Shown: positions 53,851-63,158, counted from the first letter of the stretch. The stretch is DNA of 64,000 nt from Paenibacillus lactis (GCF_017873605.1 NZ_JAGGKI010000003.1:186001-250000); one strand, 5' to 3'. Translations and numbers: made by a program. The notes: generated by a model from the letters alone, not told the origin.

Positions 53851-53985
53851 CCTGTTCAGACATATTTTTAAGCGCTGAGTTCACCAATTTTTCATAACAG
53901 CGATGTGCATGCCCGCTCTTTCTGCGCTATGATAAAAAACAGATAGGTAAAGTTCACCAATATTTCATAGTCGGGAGAGATCATA

Positions 53986-54375
53986 GTGAAAAAAGCGATT
54001 GCACTGCTTATATCTTCTATGCTTCTGCTTGTGCTGGCTGCATGCGGCGGCGGAAATCAGAATGAATCCGCAGGAGATTCGGGCATTACCGATACAGGCG
54101 TAGCGCCGGAAGCTGAACTCGTCATCAAGGGAACGAACTTCAAGTTCGACCAAGAGGAATACCGTCTGAAAAAAGGGGTTCCCGTCAAAATTACGTATGA
54201 GAACGAGGAAGGCAATCATGGGGTCATGATCCCGGCTCTGGGCCTGCAGCTTGACCGCAAAAACAACTCCACGGTCGTTACCCCGGACGAAGCGGGCGAA
54301 TTCGAAATTTCTTGCTCCATTATGTGCGGAAGCGGCCATGGCGCGATGATCTCCAAGCTTATTGTTGAAGAATAG
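53986..54375 (+). CDS. Cupredoxin-type lipoprotein with CuA-like site
   Basis: 129 aa. GTG start after GGGAGAGATCATA. Lipoprotein signal ALLISSMLLLVLAACGGG (Cys about 20), then a plastocyanin/COX2 fold with an early His (EEGNHGVMIP) and the C-terminal metal motif CSIMCGSGHGAM (C-x3-C-x3-H-x2-M), the binuclear CuA pattern of cytochrome oxidase subunit II. No oxidase genes are nearby; it may carry electrons or copper at the membrane. Confidence 0.85.
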   Translation: MKKAIALLISSMLLLVLAACGGGNQNESAGDSGITDTGVAPEAELVIKGTNFKFDQEEYRLKKGVPVKITYENEEGNHGVMIPALGLQLDRKNNSTVVTPDEAGEFEISCSIMCGSGHGAMISKLIVEE

Positions 54376-54399
54376 CACCAGCAGCAAGACGCAAACAAA

Positions 54400-54449
54400 A
54401 CCTCCGGATTGCCAGAGAGAACTTCCTCTCTGTGCAACCGGAGGTTTTT
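54400..54449 (+). terminator. Terminator of the cupredoxin gene
   Basis: AACCTCCGG..., AGAGAG/CTCTCT inner stem, CCGGAGGTTTTT. Confidence 0.85.
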
Positions 54450-54514
54450 GCCGCTGGTAAGAATGGGATGATTCCACAACCGTACTGATCAGAATACGGA
54501 AGCAGACCCTCGGA

Positions 54515-56380
54515 TTATCGCTGGTCCTGCTCGATCAGTTCAATCCATTCATTATATTCGACTTGAAGCTTGGCGTACTCTTCCTTCAGCTTCTTATGTT
54601 CTTCTTCAAGGTGGGCGGTTTGCTCCGCCTTCAGCTCCTGTTCGGCCTGCAGCAGCCGGTATTGATGCATAACGAGCTCATACTGCTCGCCCAGCTCGGC
54701 GTACTGCGCCTCGGCATCCTTCTTCTCGCTCTCCATTCGCTCGCAGGCTTCCTTAGCTGAAGCGATTTCTCGCTGCCAGGAAGTCAGCTCCTCTTCCAGC
54801 GCGTCCCGGGATGTCTTCCATTCCTCGCGTTCGGCCTGAAGCCGCTCCGTCTCTTCCGCGAGCTGGTCCCGCTCCGCCATCCACTGCTCGCATTGCTCCT
54901 GCCAGTGAGCCGCCCGTTCCTCTGCCTCTCTTAATCGCTTCGCAAGCTCCTGACTGTGCTCCTCGCTTGCATTTGCCTTGCGGCGAAGCTCGTCCAGCTG
55001 ACTTGAAAGCGTATCGTATTCCTCCTCGAGCATCGCATAGAGCTTATGCGTTTCTTCCTCGCGGCTCTCCGCTTCCTTGCCCAGCTTCTCCAGCTCGTCA
55101 TACCGGTGCTGAAGCTCGAGCAATTCCTGCCGGGCCGCATTGCGATCGGCATTCGCGCGTTCGGCTTCGTCCTTCAGAACGCCGATTTCATCCTGGAGGC
55201 CTCTCATGCCTTCCTCCAGGCTTTCGTTGCCTTCCATCAGCTCCACAATCCGCATCTCGAGCTCGCCGGTCTCCACTTTACGCTGATCGGCCAGCGTACG
55301 CCAAGACTGAAGCTCCTGGCTCAACCGCTGCAGCTCCTCCTGCTGCTTCCTCGAAGTCTGATTCGCATCCACAACGAGCTTCTGAAGGCGGCGCCGCTCC
55401 TCTTCCGACTTGGCGGATTCGGCTTTCAGGCTGTCCCGCTCCTCGCTCAGCTGCTGCACTTGACTCCGAAGCTTCTGCAGCTCCTGCTCGGCGCTCTTGA
55501 CCTGCTGCCTTGCCTGAAGCAAATCCTCCTTCAGCTTCTGGGACTCGCTCTTGACTACGCCCAGCTCCTTCTCGGCCGCTGCCAGGCGCGACTGCAGCTG
55601 ACCTCCCCGGCTTCGCTGATCCGACAGCTGCTTCTCCAGCTCTTGTACGGCGGCTGTATGCTGCCGGTCTTTCTGAAGCGCCTCCTGCTTGAAGGACTCC
55701 TCCAGCTTCTTGGCATGCTGGGCATGCTTCTCGGCTTCCTCCTTGGCGGAAGCCTGATACTGCTGCTCCAGCTTCTCCAGCGCCTGCTTATGGGTTCCGT
55801 TCAATTGCTGCAGCTGGCTTTCATGTCGCCGCTTCATTTCCTCCAGCGCCTGCTGGTGCCGCCGCTCAAGCTCTTCGCGCTGCTTCTTCAGCTGCCCTTC
55901 CAGCTGCTGCTTATCCTGCTGCAGCTCAGACACACGCGCAGATTCCTTCTGCAGCAGCTCCTTGGTCCGCTCGGATTCAGCCGTCAGCGTCTCTTTCGCG
56001 CTCCGATATTCCTCAGCCAGAGCGGTCTGCTCCGCAAGCTTGCGTTCCATCAGCTCGCTCTGCTGGCGATGCCTTTCCTGCTGCTCAATCTGCAGCCCCT
56101 GAACACGCGCCAGCTCGGAACGCAGCTCGTTACGCTCCGCATTAAGCTGCTTAGCCTCATTCTGATAATGCTGCATCTGCAGCGCTTCTTCAGCCATATG
56201 TACCGCAGCAAGGACGGCAATTCGCGGAGTATCCAGCCGGGTGTGCGCCTTGGATATGGTGCGCATCCGTTCGTCCACATAGCTTGCGACCTGTTTCGTA
56301 TAATCGCTGCTGCTGCCGACAAGTTTATAGGAAGTCCCGTAGATGTCTACGGTGACGCTTTTACGATCCGGTGTTGTCAC
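54515..56380 (-). CDS. zapA: Cell-division protein ZapA with a very long coiled-coil tail
   Basis: 621 aa against 85-130 aa for usual ZapA. Residues about 1-90 are ZapA (VTVDIYGTSYKLVGSSSDYTKQVASYVDERM ... TPRIAVLAAVHMAEEALQMQH). From about 75 to 610 the protein is almost continuous heptad coiled coil rich in Glu, Gln, Lys and Arg, ending with the normal family tail YAKLQVEYNEWIELIEQ. ZapA bundles FtsZ filaments. GTG start after AAGGAGGGCACAACC. Located downstream of pheT, as in Bacillus. Confidence 0.9.
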   Translation of the reverse strand: MTTPDRKSVTVDIYGTSYKLVGSSSDYTKQVASYVDERMRTISKAHTRLDTPRIAVLAAVHMAEEALQMQHYQNEAKQLNAERNELRSELARVQGLQIEQQERHRQQSELMERKLAEQTALAEEYRSAKETLTAESERTKELLQKESARVSELQQDKQQLEGQLKKQREELERRHQQALEEMKRRHESQLQQLNGTHKQALEKLEQQYQASAKEEAEKHAQHAKKLEESFKQEALQKDRQHTAAVQELEKQLSDQRSRGGQLQSRLAAAEKELGVVKSESQKLKEDLLQARQQVKSAEQELQKLRSQVQQLSEERDSLKAESAKSEEERRRLQKLVVDANQTSRKQQEELQRLSQELQSWRTLADQRKVETGELEMRIVELMEGNESLEEGMRGLQDEIGVLKDEAERANADRNAARQELLELQHRYDELEKLGKEAESREEETHKLYAMLEEEYDTLSSQLDELRRKANASEEHSQELAKRLREAEERAAHWQEQCEQWMAERDQLAEETERLQAEREEWKTSRDALEEELTSWQREIASAKEACERMESEKKDAEAQYAELGEQYELVMHQYRLLQAEQELKAEQTAHLEEEHKKLKEEYAKLQVEYNEWIELIEQDQR

Positions 56381-56653
56381 GGTTGTGCCCTCCTTCTATT
56401 ATGTGTGCAATCTATGATGTATTGGCCTATCCCTCTTCCTTCATTATATATGAGATCTCAAGTGCAGACGAATGGTAGAGACACAGACCGAAGCTTGATT
56501 TATGACAATAGCCGCTTGTGGTTATCATTATCTACCGAACGGGCGTCCGGATGCAACTCTTGCGCAAAAATGCTGCGAAGAAACGCTCATGCTGCACCTT
56601 CCGGGACCGAGGATCGAAACAATCGCTTCCAAGCGATCTTAGGCTCGACCACA
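56381..56653. other. Intergenic region between pheT and zapA
   Basis: About 270 bases without an ORF having a ribosome site. In Bacillus rnhC lies here; I see no trace of it. I found no promoter or structure I would defend. Confidence 0.5.
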
Positions 56654-56704
56654 AAAAGCCCGCATCGAATCTCTGATGTGTAAAGGATTCGATGCGGGCT
56701 TTCA
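56654..56704 (-). terminator. Terminator of pheST
   Basis: Minus strand AAAGCCCGCATCGAATC, loop, GATTCGATGCGGGCTTTTT. Confidence 0.92.
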
Positions 56705-56713
56705 CAATTCCTG

Positions 56714-59164
56714 CTATTTTCTCAATTCTGCGCCAAAAGTTTGCTGAAGCGCCGTTACGGCTTTTTCGGTTACCTGAGCAACCTCTTCATCGGTCAATGT
56801 CCGATCCTGATGACGGTACATCAGGGAAATCGCAACGCTCTTCTTGCCTTCGCCAAGCTTGCTTCCGGTGAAGACGTCGAATACTTGAACCTGCTGAAGC
56901 AGTTCACCGGCATTCTCACGAATGACCTGAATCAAGGAGCCTGCCTCAACCTCTTCATTCACCACGATGGCCAGATCCCGCTCCATACCCGGGAATCTCG
57001 GCAAGTCACGGTAAGCCACCCGGTCATTGGTCAGCTCATACAATGGGGCAAGCAATATTTCCGCAGCGTAGGTATCCTCCAAATCCAGCTCCTGCTGAAG
57101 CTTCGGATGGATTTGTCCCAGCACGCCAAGAAGCTGCTTGTTGCCTCCATGCTGGACGAATACCGATGCCGAGCGGCCAGGATGGAAGCCGGCCGGCTGG
57201 TTCGCCTCATAGCTGATCTGATCTGCGGCGATGCCGAGATAATCCAGCACGGTTTCGATCGCACCCTTCAGATCGAAGAAGTCCACCTTCGCCGGCTGCA
57301 CATTCCACTGCTTCGCTCCTGTCCGGCCCGACAGCAGCAGACCCAGCACCGGACGCTCCTGCGGCTGCTTCGTCAGAACCTCCTCATGCGTGTGGAAGAG
57401 GTTGCCGATTTCGAACAACGCAAGATCCGGCTGCTTGCGATTGAGGTTGTAAGCGGCAATATCGAGCAACTGCGGCAGCAGGCTGGTCCGAAGCACGCTG
57501 CGGTCCTCGCTCATCGGCATCGCCAGCTTGACCGCTTTGCCCTCTTGCTCCAACGCGGTAAATCGTTCGGCCTGTTTCGGATGAATGAAGGAGTACCCAA
57601 GCACCTCCTGGAAGCCGCCATGCGTCAGCAGCTTGCGGAGCGAGCGGCGGATCGCCTGTGCTTTCGTAAGGGAGCCCGGCGTGGTCGGCCCTTCGATCGG
57701 CGTGGTCGGAATGTTGTCATAGCCGTACAAGCGTGCAACCTCTTCGATCAGATCCACATCCAGCGTAATGTCTCCGCGGCGGGTAGGGACTTGAACGTCC
57801 ACCAGCCCTTGAGCGGCATCACCGCTTGCAAAATGCAGCCGGGAGAAGATCGTCTTCACCTCCAGCAGCGACAGATCGGTACCGAGATAGCGGTTCAGCT
57901 TCTCGAGCGAGAGCGTGATCACCTTCGGCTCGGACGCCGCTGATCCCGCTTCGGCAATTCCTTGATGCACCTTGCCCCCGGCATATTTCGCCATCAGGGA
58001 GGCCGCCCGGTTCAATGCCGGGATAACTGCCGCAGGATCCACTTCCTTCTCGAAGCGCGAGCTGGCTTCGGAGCGAAGCCCCAGTTGTCGGGATGTTTTG
58101 CGGACGGTGCCGCCGTCAAATTTGGCCGATTCGAGGAAAATGTTCACGGTATTGTCCGTAACCTCGGAATCCAAGCCACCCATAACGCCGGCAAGGGCCA
58201 CCGGTTTGCCGCCGGACGCGATGACCAGCATATGAGGAGCAAGCGTACGCTCCTGGCCGTCAAGCGTCACCATCTTCTCGCCGTCTTCGGCCATCCGAAC
58301 GTGCACGGCGCCGTTCTCCAGGCGATCCGCATCAAAGGCATGCAGCGGCTGTCCGTACTCCAGCATGACGTAGTTGGTAATGTCGACGATATTATTGATC
58401 GGGCGAATCCCTGCCGCCATCAGCCGGTTCTGCATCCACAACGGGGATGGAGCGATCGTAACTCCGCTAATATAGCGTGCTGCATAATGCGTGCACTGCT
58501 CCTTCGCGCCGATGGTCACTGCGATATGATCCGCTGCGCGCTCATGCACCTCTACGATGTCTTTCTCCGGCTCTGGCAGGCTCAGCTCCCGTCCAAGGAT
58601 CGCGCTTACCTCGTAGGCTGCCCCGAGCATACTCAAGCAATCGGAACGGTTCGGCGTAAGATCCAGCTCCATCACCTCATCGTTCAAGCCGAGCACATCG
58701 ACGATCGGCTTGCCGATCTCGGTATCGGCAGGCAGCACCAAAATTCCCTCCTGCAGCTCCTTCGGCAGCAGCTTATCGTTCATGCCCAGCTCCTTGGCCG
58801 AGCAGATCATCCCTTGGGACAGCACGCCCCGCAGCTTCGCTTTCTTAATGTCCAGGCCGCCCGGAAGCTTCGCGCCGACAAGAGCGACGGGCACTTTCTG
58901 TCCGGCGTCAACGTTCTTTGCCCCGCACACGATTTGCAGGTCTTCCTCCTGCCCCGCATCCACTACACAGACGTTAAGCTTATCCGCGTCCGGGTGTTTT
59001 TCCTTGCTCTTCACGTAGCCGACGACGACCTTGCTGATGCCCTGATTCCGCTTCTCGATGACGTCGATCTCGATGCCGGCTGACGTAATCCGCCCGGCAA
59101 GCTCCTCGGCGCTAACGCCCTCGAGCGATATATAATCGGACAACCAATCCGTTGAAACTCTCAT
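56714..59164 (-). CDS. pheT: Phenylalanyl-tRNA synthetase beta subunit
   Basis: 816 aa, full length. N-terminal EMAP-like tRNA-binding fold (VVVGYVKSKEKHPDADKLNVCVVDAG), B3/4 and B5 domains (SDCLSMLGAAYE ... IEEVARLYGYDNIPTT), the catalytic-like core and C-terminal FDX-ACB domain (YRDLPRFPGMERDLAIVV ... SVAISLMYRHQDRTLTDEEV). Works with pheS as a tetramer. 30 bases after pheS. Confidence 0.95.
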   Translation of the reverse strand: MRVSTDWLSDYISLEGVSAEELAGRITSAGIEIDVIEKRNQGISKVVVGYVKSKEKHPDADKLNVCVVDAGQEEDLQIVCGAKNVDAGQKVPVALVGAKLPGGLDIKKAKLRGVLSQGMICSAKELGMNDKLLPKELQEGILVLPADTEIGKPIVDVLGLNDEVMELDLTPNRSDCLSMLGAAYEVSAILGRELSLPEPEKDIVEVHERAADHIAVTIGAKEQCTHYAARYISGVTIAPSPLWMQNRLMAAGIRPINNIVDITNYVMLEYGQPLHAFDADRLENGAVHVRMAEDGEKMVTLDGQERTLAPHMLVIASGGKPVALAGVMGGLDSEVTDNTVNIFLESAKFDGGTVRKTSRQLGLRSEASSRFEKEVDPAAVIPALNRAASLMAKYAGGKVHQGIAEAGSAASEPKVITLSLEKLNRYLGTDLSLLEVKTIFSRLHFASGDAAQGLVDVQVPTRRGDITLDVDLIEEVARLYGYDNIPTTPIEGPTTPGSLTKAQAIRRSLRKLLTHGGFQEVLGYSFIHPKQAERFTALEQEGKAVKLAMPMSEDRSVLRTSLLPQLLDIAAYNLNRKQPDLALFEIGNLFHTHEEVLTKQPQERPVLGLLLSGRTGAKQWNVQPAKVDFFDLKGAIETVLDYLGIAADQISYEANQPAGFHPGRSASVFVQHGGNKQLLGVLGQIHPKLQQELDLEDTYAAEILLAPLYELTNDRVAYRDLPRFPGMERDLAIVVNEEVEAGSLIQVIRENAGELLQQVQVFDVFTGSKLGEGKKSVAISLMYRHQDRTLTDEEVAQVTEKAVTALQQTFGAELRK

Positions 59165-59194
59165 TGTGTATTCACTTCCCTTATCTTGTTTAAG

Positions 59195-60229
59195 TTAGAT
59201 CCGCGTGAACTGCTTCAAAAATGCCGTATCGTTGTTGAAGAAATGCCGGATGTCATCTACGCCGTATTTCAGCATGGCGATCCGCTCGACTCCCATGCCG
59301 AATGCAAAGCCGCTGTATTTTTCCGGATCGTAGCCGCCCATCTCCAGGACTTTTGGATGAACCATGCCGCAGCCCAAAATTTCGAGCCAGCCGGTATGCT
59401 TGCACACGCGGCATCCGCTGCCGCCGCACTTCACGCAGGACACATCCACTTCGGCGCTCGGCTCGGTGAACGGGAAGAAGCTTGGACGCAGGCGAATCTG
59501 CGTATTCTCCCCGAACATTTCCTGTACGAATTGCAGCAGCGTTCCCTTAAGGTCGCTCATCCGGATATTCTCCCCGATGACCAGACCTTCGATCTGGTGG
59601 AACTGGAACGAGTGGGTCGCGTCATCGTCGTCCCGGCGGAATACCCGGCCCGGGCAGATGATTTTAACCGGAACTTCCCCTTCCATCGCCAGCATCGTCC
59701 GCGCTTGCACTGGAGAAGTCTGGGTACGCATCAGCAAATCCTCCGTCAAATAGAAGGAGTCCTGCATGTCGCGCGCCGGGTGGTTTTTCGGCAAATTCAA
59801 CGCCTCGAAATTGAAATAATCGGTCTCCACCTCCGGCCCCTCGGCGACGCGGTAACCCATTCCAATGAAAATGTCCTCGATATCCTGGATGACTTTGCTG
59901 AGCGGATGAATCGCGCCTTGCGCAAGCTTCCTTCCCGGCAGCGTAACATCCACCTTCTCCGCGCGCAGCCGCTCCTCCGTCTCCTGCTGGAGGAACGCCT
60001 CCTGCTTGCTGGCGATGACCTCCTCAATCGCTCCGCGGACATCGTTCGCCACCTGTCCGATCACCGGGCGCTCTTCGGCACTTAACTGGCCCATGCCGCG
60101 CAAAATTTCCGTCAGCGCTCCTTTTTTACCGAGGTACTTCACCCGCAGATCATTCAAGCGTTGCGGATCGCTTACGTCCTGCAACTGTGCTAATGCTTCT
60201 TGCTTTAATGCTTCCAATTTCTCTTTCAT
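59195..60229 (-). CDS. pheS: Phenylalanyl-tRNA synthetase alpha subunit
   Basis: 344 aa, equal in length to Bacillus PheS. Class II core: [31 protein letters not shown] (motif region), SHSF-type [11 protein letters not shown] and the Cys-rich [22 protein letters not shown] insert; motif 3 [17 protein letters not shown] 60229 matches homologous starts; a GTG at 60241 is also possible. Controlled by a Phe T-box. Confidence 0.94.
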   Translation of the reverse strand: MKEKLEALKQEALAQLQDVSDPQRLNDLRVKYLGKKGALTEILRGMGQLSAEERPVIGQVANDVRGAIEEVIASKQEAFLQQETEERLRAEKVDVTLPGRKLAQGAIHPLSKVIQDIEDIFIGMGYRVAEGPEVETDYFNFEALNLPKNHPARDMQDSFYLTEDLLMRTQTSPVQARTMLAMEGEVPVKIICPGRVFRRDDDDATHSFQFHQIEGLVIGENIRMSDLKGTLLQFVQEMFGENTQIRLRPSFFPFTEPSAEVDVSCVKCGGSGCRVCKHTGWLEILGCGMVHPKVLEMGGYDPEKYSGFAFGMGVERIAMLKYGVDDIRHFFNNDTAFLKQFTRI

Positions 60230-60282
60230 TGCTGTTCGCACACCCCTTCATGAACTCGTACTTGCCTTTTTCCTTGCAAATA

Positions 60283-60590
60283 AAAAAGGCCTTTTCTCCC
60301 AGAAAGGGACGAAAAGACCGTGGTACCACCCTTGTTAGCATACCAGCTTCTTAAGAATGCGGCTTGAACACACCGGCATTCCCTAATATAAGCGGACACA
60401 TGCTCACTTGACCGACGTAACGAATCGGACCCGTTATCCCCTACTGTACGGCGTTCTGCCGTGTTCAGGGAACTGCTCCGGAGCGAACTTCACCAGCCTG
60501 ATTCCATCGAGACGCTCTCAATCTGCGGCATCTCTTCCCTGTACGGAAGCACTGACTACTCTTCTCCATCCATGCATTTAAACACTATGG
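60283..60590 (-). promoter_or_regulatory. T-box leader of pheST
   Basis: T-box core AAGGGTGGTACCACGG at 60318-60333, followed by terminator GGTCTTTTCGTCCC/GGGAGAAAAGGCC plus TTTTTT (60283-60319). TTC at 60485-60487 within GTGAAGTTCGCTCC is the likely specifier codon for Phe. Confidence 0.92.
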
Positions 60591-60611
60591 CAAATCGAAT
60601 TTATAGGGTAT

Positions 60612-60640
60612 ATTATATGCAACCTTTCGACATATGGCAA
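60612..60640 (-). promoter_or_regulatory. Promoter of the pheST T-box transcript
   Basis: TTGCCA (60635-60640), 17-base spacer, TATAAT (60612-60617). Confidence 0.8.
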
Positions 60641-60695
60641 GTTGCATTTACCCGAAATGCCTTATACAAGAAGGTTTACCCGTATTGGCACGCGC

Positions 60696-62561
60696 TTATT
60701 CACCTTGCAGCCGGGCCAGCTCATTCCGGAGCGTCCGGATTTCGGCGAGCCAATCCTCCGCCTGCTCGGCTCCACCCTCTCCGGCCGAGAGTCCAAGCAG
60801 CTCTTGAATCCGGTACTCCAGCTCCATCCTGCGATTCTCCTTGTCGGTATCTCCCCTGATCACCCCGACACGGGCCATATGCTCCTCTTCTTCTGCCACG
60901 CTCCCCTCGAACCAGACTGGAGCTCCGCCTGGCTGCAGAGTCAGAAGCCGGTTGGCGACTTTGCGAACCAGGTATCTGTCATGCGATACGAGCGCAATCG
61001 CTCCCGGAAAGCGGACGAGGACCTCTTCTATCACCTCGCGTGTATCCACATCCAAATAGTTGGACGGTTCATCAAGCACCAGAAGATGGGCCCCGCTAAA
61101 ATACAGCTTCAGGAAGGCGGTCCGGCATTTCTCCCCCATGCTGAGCTGACCGATCTGCTTGAAGACGTCGTCCCGGCGGAACAGGAAGCATCCGAGCAGC
61201 GTTCGGGCATGGCTCTGCGTCATTCCAGGAATGGCAAGCAGACTGTCCAGCAAGGTCATGTCATCCTCCAGCCCTTCGAGCTGCTGGGAGAAGTACCCGA
61301 TTTTGACGGCAGGATGCCAGGCGACGGTTCCTTCCGTCGGCGTTATTTCGCCTAGCAGAAGCTTAAGCAGCGTCGTTTTCCCGCTTCCGTTCGGCCCCCG
61401 GACTGCGAGACGATCCCCGCGGTTCAACTGAAAGCTGAAACGGTCAAACAGCAGGCGGTCTCCGAATCCGAAGCTCATCTCCTTCACGCGCAGCAGGGTT
61501 CTGGCACCGATATTCTCCGCTTCCAGCTCCATTTTCAGCTTCGGATCGCTCCGCGGCTTATCTACACGCTCCGCTTCCAGCCGCTCGAGCGCCTTCTCCT
61601 TGGCATGGTATCGCGAAATGTTCTTCTTCGCTTTAGCTTTATAGTAGCTAGCCGTAATCCGGACATCTCCATCCCCTGCCGAATTGTGCGCTTTATGGAA
61701 CCATTCCTCATATCTGCGAATCGATTCCTCCAGCGCTTTGCGGGCCAGCTCCTGTTTGCGGTAGAGGGTTTCCTGCTCACGCAGCTCACGCTCTTTCTCC
61801 CTACGGTAATCCGTGTATCCCCCCCGATACCTCCGCAGCTCGGTGGCGGACAGCTCGCACACCGTGGTGGCGACGCGGTCGATGAATTCCCTGTCATGGG
61901 ATACGAACAGCACGGTCCCTTTATATGAGGAAACAAGCCACTGCTCCAGCCAGACCAGACTCTCGCTGTCGAGATGATTGGTCGGCTCATCCAGAAGCAA
62001 AAATTTGGGGTTTCGTACGAGCAGAGCGCCCAGCATCACCTTGGTCTTTTGTCCACCGCTGAGCTCTTTATAGGGGACAGGCCATACGTCCGGCCCGATG
62101 CCGAGCATCGTCATGGCCTTCTCGACTTCAGTCTCCCACTGGAAGCCTCCACCGGACTCATAGCGCTCTAACAGATTCCCGTACTGCTCAACCAGCCGAT
62201 CCATAGCATCAGCGTCAGTTGCCTGCATCTGCTTCTCTATAGCTGCAAGCTGCTGCTTAAGCTCCCAAAGGGACGATTCGCTGCGGCTGCGAACCATTTC
62301 GAGCGCCGTCATCTCGGATTCGTCAGGCTCATCCTGCTGCCGCATCCAGCCCCATCGTTCCCTTGGCAGTACAGCCTCGACCGTCCCGTTCGTCGGCTGG
62401 CGCTCTCCTGCCAGGATCGACAGCAACGTGGATTTCCCCATTCCGTTTCGTCCATACAGGGCGATGCGCTCCCCCTCTGCCACCTCCAGGTGTATCCCCT
62501 CGAACAGCGGCTTTCCCTGCAGCTCCATTCCTATATCCTTAGCCTTTAAGATCATCGTCAT
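60696..62561 (-). CDS. ABC-F ATPase, possible ribosome-protection/antibiotic resistance type
   Basis: 621 aa. Two ABC domains joined by a linker and with no membrane helices: Walker A YGRNGMGKST and GPNGSGKTT; signatures LSGGQKTKVML and LSMGEKCRTAF; Walker B LLLDEPTNHLD and LVLDEPSNYLD. The charged interdomain linker (RKQELARKALEESIRRYEEW ... YHAKEKALERLEAERVDKPR) is long, as in Vga/Lsa/VmlR-type proteins that eject antibiotics from ribosomes. The attenuator-like leader supports an antibiotic-inducible role; a housekeeping role is the alternative. Confidence 0.85.
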   Translation of the reverse strand: MTMILKAKDIGMELQGKPLFEGIHLEVAEGERIALYGRNGMGKSTLLSILAGERQPTNGTVEAVLPRERWGWMRQQDEPDESEMTALEMVRSRSESSLWELKQQLAAIEKQMQATDADAMDRLVEQYGNLLERYESGGGFQWETEVEKAMTMLGIGPDVWPVPYKELSGGQKTKVMLGALLVRNPKFLLLDEPTNHLDSESLVWLEQWLVSSYKGTVLFVSHDREFIDRVATTVCELSATELRRYRGGYTDYRREKERELREQETLYRKQELARKALEESIRRYEEWFHKAHNSAGDGDVRITASYYKAKAKKNISRYHAKEKALERLEAERVDKPRSDPKLKMELEAENIGARTLLRVKEMSFGFGDRLLFDRFSFQLNRGDRLAVRGPNGSGKTTLLKLLLGEITPTEGTVAWHPAVKIGYFSQQLEGLEDDMTLLDSLLAIPGMTQSHARTLLGCFLFRRDDVFKQIGQLSMGEKCRTAFLKLYFSGAHLLVLDEPSNYLDVDTREVIEEVLVRFPGAIALVSHDRYLVRKVANRLLTLQPGGAPVWFEGSVAEEEEHMARVGVIRGDTDKENRRMELEYRIQELLGLSAGEGGAEQAEDWLAEIRTLRNELARLQGE

Positions 62562-62590
62562 ATAACCTCATCCTCCCTGAAAAATCCATT

Positions 62591-62620
62591 AAAAAAACCG
62601 CAGGCCATGGCCTACGGCGG
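62591..62620 (-). terminator. Leader terminator upstream of the ABC-F gene
   Basis: Minus strand CCGCCGTAGGCC, ATGG, CCTGCGG then TTTTTTT, ending 30 bases before the ABC-F start codon and on the same strand. Confidence 0.8.
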
Positions 62621-62621
62621 A

Positions 62622-62675
62622 TCATCGAGAAAGAGATGCGGATGTGTTTATGAAATGGACGGATTGATTCGACAC
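62622..62675 (-). CDS. 17-aa leader peptide of the ABC-F gene
   Basis: GTG start preceded by GCGGAGGGG (close spacing); peptide MSNQSVHFINTSASLSR. Its TGA stop is one base before the terminator stem. Regulatory role inferred from position. Confidence 0.45.
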   Translation of the reverse strand: MSNQSVHFINTSASLSR

Positions 62676-62801
62676 CCCCTCCGCATTCAGCACACGCGCT
62701 GTCTAGTCAAAATACAGGCTGTTGTGTTCGGATTCCGAACATCCGAATAGAAACCCGCTGACCGTGGGTGGGAATTGCTGTTCAACCCGGAATGAAGTCC
62801 T

Positions 62802-62852
62802 TTAAATCAGGAAATAAAAAAAGGCACCCCGAATCCCATTTTTCAGACACAC
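62802..62852 (-). CDS. 16-aa upstream leader peptide candidate
   Basis: GTG start after GGAGAAGAGATTTG; peptide MCLKNGIRGAFFYFLI. Lies in the first half of the leader. Weakly supported. Confidence 0.35.
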   Translation of the reverse strand: MCLKNGIRGAFFYFLI

Positions 62853-62973
62853 CAAATCTCTTCTCCAGCACCGTAGAGAAACGCCTGCAACATCATTGCA
62901 GTTGTCAGAGAAAAGGGTATCTTACTTCATCGGACTATGGTTACCTCGCATTCTTGGAATTGAATTCACCGAC

Positions 62974-63002
62974 ATTGTAACAAATCTGGTTGTCAATGGC
63001 AA
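62974..63002 (-). promoter_or_regulatory. Promoter of the ABC-F transcript
   Basis: TTGCCA (62997-63002), 17-base spacer, TACAAT (62974-62979). Confidence 0.75.
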
Positions 63003-63042
63003 GCATGAAATCAGCAAGCGGACCATCACGTTTAAACGACAC

Positions 63043-63071
63043 AAAAAATCCCTTGATTCTCAAGGGTTCTA
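63043..63071 (-). terminator. Terminator of the tRNA-Pro/tRNA-Gly unit
   Basis: Minus strand AACCCTTGA, GAA, TCAAGGGATTTTTT. Confidence 0.85.
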
Positions 63072-63084
63072 GTCTACTAAAGTA

Positions 63085-63158
63085 TGGAGCGGGTGATGGG
63101 AATCGAACCCACGCTACCAGCTTGGAAGGCTGGAGTTCTACCATTGAACTACACCCGC
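63085..63158 (-). tRNA. tRNA-Gly (TCC)
   Basis: Minus-strand acceptor GCGGGTG pairs with CACCCGC; anticodon stem CCAGC/GCTGG with loop CTTCCAA, anticodon TCC; T arm GTGGG-TTCGATT-CCCAT-type. Discriminator T and CCA are encoded (63085-63088). Confidence 0.95.

Larger units (their letters stand above)
62562..62967 (-). promoter_or_regulatory. Attenuator-type leader of the ABC-F gene
   Basis: About 400 bases between promoter and start codon. It contains a hairpin CTGCAA/TTGCAG near 62898-62914, two short leader ORFs (62802-62852 and 62622-62675), an inverted repeat TGTTCGGATTCCGAACA (62725-62741), a hairpin ATGCGGA/TCCGCAT that covers the ribosome site of the second ORF, and a terminator just after it. 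This layout is that of ribosome-mediated attenuation known for ABC-F resistance genes. Confidence 0.65.

Noticed and set aside
55046-56683. 545-codon leucine-rich plus-strand frame opposite zapA
   Set aside because: Leu/Gln repeats are the complement of the Glu/Gln coiled-coil codons; no start signal.
62821-62860. Additional terminator in the ABC-F leader (T-rich stretch at about 62814-62822)
   Set aside because: A T run is present but no stem of useful length precedes it.
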